The position numbers and the translations under genes were made by a program. This document shows positions 61,516 to 64,000 of a stretch of 64,000 bases of DNA, one piece after another. A model generated the notes under the pieces. The model did not search any database, was not told where the DNA came from, and saw only the letters and a program-made list of their open reading frames with translations. The first letter of the stretch is position 1, and each line of letters opens with the position of its first letter. Source of the stretch: a bacterium (GTDB lineage: Bacteria; Zhuqueibacterota; Zhuqueibacteria; Zhuqueibacterales; Zhuqueibacteraceae); the NCBI GenBank assembly GCA_023150945.1, contig JAKLJX010000001.1, positions 849,028-913,027 of the forward strand, in the 5' to 3' direction.

Positions 61516-62688
61516 ATGATCAAAAATCATCTCTTTGCAGCTTATGCCAGTTGCACTCTGTTGTGGTGCAGCATGGCAACCGATCTTGCCGCGCAAGAGT
61601 TGTCACAAACAGGTAAACAACTCACTTTTCGAAAGGCAGAAATTCCCATCGAAGGGGAATACATTGATGCGGTTTTTTATACCGACTCTCTATCACAAGA
61701 ATTACGGCCTAAAATCATTATCAGAAAAGAAAGCGTTGATTTCATGACGCGCGCAGGCGCACTCCAGCATCGTGTCGTCACACGCACCGGGCGCTACGCC
61801 ACGATTGCTGTGAATGGCAAGTTCATTGGCTTTTATCATCCCCGCCGTTTTGTTGTGTACAAAGACACGGGAGAATTGTTATGGCAGGATGCGCCACCGG
61901 AGGAGGGCAGCGAAGATGTGCCCGAGCGGGGGTATAGAATTTCATCTCAGGGCAATGTTTGCATCCTGCTGCGACGCAAAGGAAGTATCATTTTCCATAA
62001 CCAGCACGGCGCAGTGCTGGCCGAGCATGCCATCACGGACGGAATGTCTCGCACTCTCGAAGGAGAATGGTCGTCCGACGGCCAGTATTTCGTGGTTTCG
62101 GCAACAATAACCGGCATGTATCGCGATAATCGCTTGTTCCTTTTCGATGCCCGAGGAGCGAAATTGTGGGAAAAAAGTATGGACAACCGATGGGCGGTTG
62201 AGAGGGAGTTTTCTCCGCAATTGCGATGGCTCCTCTTGATGTACTGGGATTTTGATGTCCGAAAGTCTGGTATTGCGATTCTTGCGGTACAAGATGGTTC
62301 GATTGCTCATGATTTAAGCCAGATTGATCTGTTTAATCCTGCCATTTCATCTGATGGAAAATATTTCCTGGCGAGGGGCAGCTATGTGAAGGGACAGCCC
62401 GGTCAAAAAGCCGCATTGTTTGATATTCAAACAGGAATCAAACGGTTTGAAATTTTCTTGCCCAAACGCATCCTCGACTATGTGATTTTCTCCGACGAAA
62501 GAGTTATTTATGTTTTGCACGATTCTGAAATAGTCAAATTGGATATGAGTGGTGCGGTTATCAGCAATTTTGCCTTTGAAAGACAGGAAGGGTCAGAAGA
62601 TATTTTGCGCATCCATCGTGGATCAACCGCAGACCGTGTCCTTATACGAACTTCCAAGAGCTTATTATATATGAATGTGAGTGAGTGA
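61516..62688 (+). CDS. Secreted WD-like hypothetical protein
   Basis: This 390-residue exported protein has no recognised family. The signal peptide is about residues 1-26 (ends DLAAQE). The rest is a string of beta-strand repeats with PD40/WD-like phrases: GEWSSDGQYFVVSATITG, NRLFLFDARGAKLWEK, AISSDGKYFLARGSYV and KAALFDIQTGIKRFEI, fitting a six- or seven-blade propeller. GGAG lies 7 nt before ATG 61516. Its base composition is more AT-rich than priA and the phosphoesterase gene, as is the next gene. It starts 35 bp after the phosphoesterase stop and is 45 bp from the M23-like gene. Confidence 0.8.
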   Translation: MIKNHLFAAYASCTLLWCSMATDLAAQELSQTGKQLTFRKAEIPIEGEYIDAVFYTDSLSQELRPKIIIRKESVDFMTRAGALQHRVVTRTGRYATIAVNGKFIGFYHPRRFVVYKDTGELLWQDAPPEEGSEDVPERGYRISSQGNVCILLRRKGSIIFHNQHGAVLAEHAITDGMSRTLEGEWSSDGQYFVVSATITGMYRDNRLFLFDARGAKLWEKSMDNRWAVEREFSPQLRWLLLMYWDFDVRKSGIAILAVQDGSIAHDLSQIDLFNPAISSDGKYFLARGSYVKGQPGQKAALFDIQTGIKRFEIFLPKRILDYVIFSDERVIYVLHDSEIVKLDMSGAVISNFAFERQEGSEDILRIHRGSTADRVLIRTSKSLLYMNVSE

Positions 62689-62733
62689 ATTCAAGGGTGA
62701 TGAAAGCGAACCTCGGTTGAAAGGTCATAAGAT

Positions 62734-64000
62734 ATGTTCAAATTTCATGGCTTTTACCCGGTTTTTAAGGCAGATTACGTCATCCTGCCGGCTTTTTGCA
62801 TGATGACGCTCACGATGTGCGCAGTTTCTCAAGCGCAGATCTGCCCTTCGCAGTCGTATCAATGGCCGGTTGCTCCCGGCGGAAATACGCAGCAACGGTT
62901 AAATTCCACTTTTATGGAATATCGCGCCGGACATTTTCACGATGGCATCGACATCCAGGCTGATTCCGGTACCTCCGTAATTGCATGCAGCGACAACATG
63001 AAAGTGGTGAGCATTAACGATATAGATACCTATGAGGGTCAACCAGACAAACAGATGTTTGTGCAGGAATTGAATTCTCCTTTTCGAATCTTTTTTTATG
63101 ACCATATGCAATCAATAGCCACTGGGCTGACGACAGAGTCAATTTTGAGCACCGCAGGTGATGAAATTGGCATTACAAATTTCAGAAATCATCTTCATTT
63201 CAATGAAGGTGAAGATCATTCTGAAGTCCACCCGCTGCGCGACAACGAATCACTGTGCAGCTTTTCTGACACGACAAGACCCAAAATTACAAATTTTCGC
63301 GTCCACAAAGACGGGCAGCATGGTTACGATGCCCAAATGCCAAAAGATGATGACGGAATATACAATGTTACTGGCAGAGTAGATTTTCTTATGAAGGCGA
63401 ACGACATCATCTCCGGGCCCGGAGGTTCGAACACCGGGCTTTTCGGAGTCGAGTATGAGATTTGGGACTCAACGCCAACCAAGCTGGCCGGTAACAGTAT
63501 CTATTTTGACACAACATGGGTAGATAATCAGTATTTGCAATTTGCTTATGATACGATTCTTTCGAACTCTAGTACGTATTGGTACATATCCACCAATAAA
63601 CTGACTTCTAACAGCTACTGGGATTCTCAAACCGTTGCTGACGGTGTTTACAATCTTTGTTTTTGGGCTGCTGATGTGCGGTTCAACTATCGCGATACCT
63701 GCTATACCATTAAAGTCGCCAACCATCCTGCTACTCCTGTCATTGAAGGCGCAATCGAGGGCGAAGAACAGGTGGAATTGACCTTCGGCGGTGCCGGCGC
63801 CACCAGCTATCGCATCTATTATGACACCGACACCGGCCCGCCGTATCAGGGCACTGGCGCAGACCAAGGCTCTTCTCCTATTGAAATCTCAGTCGATTCA
63901 ACGGTCACCAAAACCGTTACGCTCACCGGTTTGACCAACGGCCAAACCTACCCCAAGTTCGACACTTCAATTTTTTTCGGGGCAGAATCGGGGGCGGCCG
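62734..64000 (+). CDS. M23-like peptidase/Fn3 secreted protein, 3' end cut by window
   Basis: The frame is open from ATG 62734 to the right edge (422 codons). The signal peptide is about residues 20-36. An M23/LytM-like domain follows with its ligand pattern intact: His69 and Asp73 in GHFHDGIDIQAD, YDHMQSIATG with His124, and His153/His155 in NFRNHLHFNEG. M23 enzymes cut peptidoglycan cross-links, though some surface members are inactive. After it come beta-rich segments and an Fn3-like domain (about 335-410, VELTFGGAGATSYRIYYDTDTG). The last dozen codons no longer read like Fn3. No ribosome-binding site is clear. It follows the secreted hypothetical gene by 45 bp. Confidence 0.75.
   Translation, partial: MFKFHGFYPVFKADYVILPAFCMMTLTMCAVSQAQICPSQSYQWPVAPGGNTQQRLNSTFMEYRAGHFHDGIDIQADSGTSVIACSDNMKVVSINDIDTYEGQPDKQMFVQELNSPFRIFFYDHMQSIATGLTTESILSTAGDEIGITNFRNHLHFNEGEDHSEVHPLRDNESLCSFSDTTRPKITNFRVHKDGQHGYDAQMPKDDDGIYNVTGRVDFLMKANDIISGPGGSNTGLFGVEYEIWDSTPTKLAGNSIYFDTTWVDNQYLQFAYDTILSNSSTYWYISTNKLTSNSYWDSQTVADGVYNLCFWAADVRFNYRDTCYTIKVANHPATPVIEGAIEGEEQVELTFGGAGATSYRIYYDTDTGPPYQGTGADQGSSPIEISVDSTVTKTVTLTGLTNGQTYPKFDTSIFFGAESGAA

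Overview
The window is a 64 kb piece of a GC-rich (roughly 60%) chromosome with 44 protein genes. It holds no rRNA, recognisable tRNA, CRISPR array, transposase or phage gene. The best guess for the host is an uncultured member of the Fibrobacterota-Chlorobiota-Bacteroidota (FCB) group, close to candidate phylum KSB1 or Calditrichota. Evidence for this is five large secreted proteins ending in an FlgD-Ig/Por-type C-terminal sorting domain (pattern NPFNP..I.Y.L......L.VY...GQ.V..L......G.H...WDGR...G..V.SGVY.YRL), a SusC/SusD pair, an S46 dipeptidyl-peptidase, a tricorn-like protease and a Reg_prop sensor kinase. Both ends cut a gene: an outer-membrane-type protein at the left and an M23-peptidase/Fn3 protein at the right.

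Left third. A minus-strand operon (6726 to 1) encodes a DUF3160 protein, two paralogous BNR-propeller proteins with a shared N-terminal motif, and a truncated barrel-like protein. DUF429 and family-5 uracil-DNA glycosylase genes and a ferritin gene follow. Next come susC and susD (9708-14152, closed by a good terminator), a methyltransferase, a MOSC protein, and an S8 subtilase whose stop codon overlaps the start of a small HExxH protein. After a bidirectional terminator at 19.2 kb the strand turns, and a secreted-protein block follows (TolB-like propeller, BNR protein, S46 peptidase with the Arg that marks DPP11-type acidic specificity).

Middle. Minus-strand operons carry SDR/epimerase, outer-membrane protein/PAP2/BASS transporter, an amidohydrolase, GH125 with DUF3592, lon, and aroC-aroK-aroQ. 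AroQ is fused to a free-Met-sulfoxide-reductase-type GAF domain. A divergent MFS gene precedes a NarX/NarL-type two-component pair with a 14-blade periplasmic sensor. The kinase and regulator genes are separated by an opposing DUF433/DUF5615 toxin-antitoxin module. A 1,259-residue FG-GAP/SBBP secreted protein follows the regulator.

Right third. A rhodanese-HExxH-propeller operon is followed by a tricorn-like protease, an RluA pseudouridine synthase, lgt, priA, a phosphoesterase, a secreted hypothetical protein and the truncated M23 protein.

The most unusual DNA is intergenic. A 77-bp element with 12-bp inverted termini occurs three times at exactly the same length, inside a larger imperfect inverted repeat of about 120 bp, and in two places is joined to a second, hairpin-forming repeat family. 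That second family is scattered over six or seven intergenic sites, including the susC-susD gap. There is also a 190-bp array of short hairpins at 30.8 kb and two AGYARG hexamer tracts upstream of secreted-protein genes. Start codons were chosen by ribosome-binding sites, signal peptides and family alignment, so several differ from the longest reading frame.
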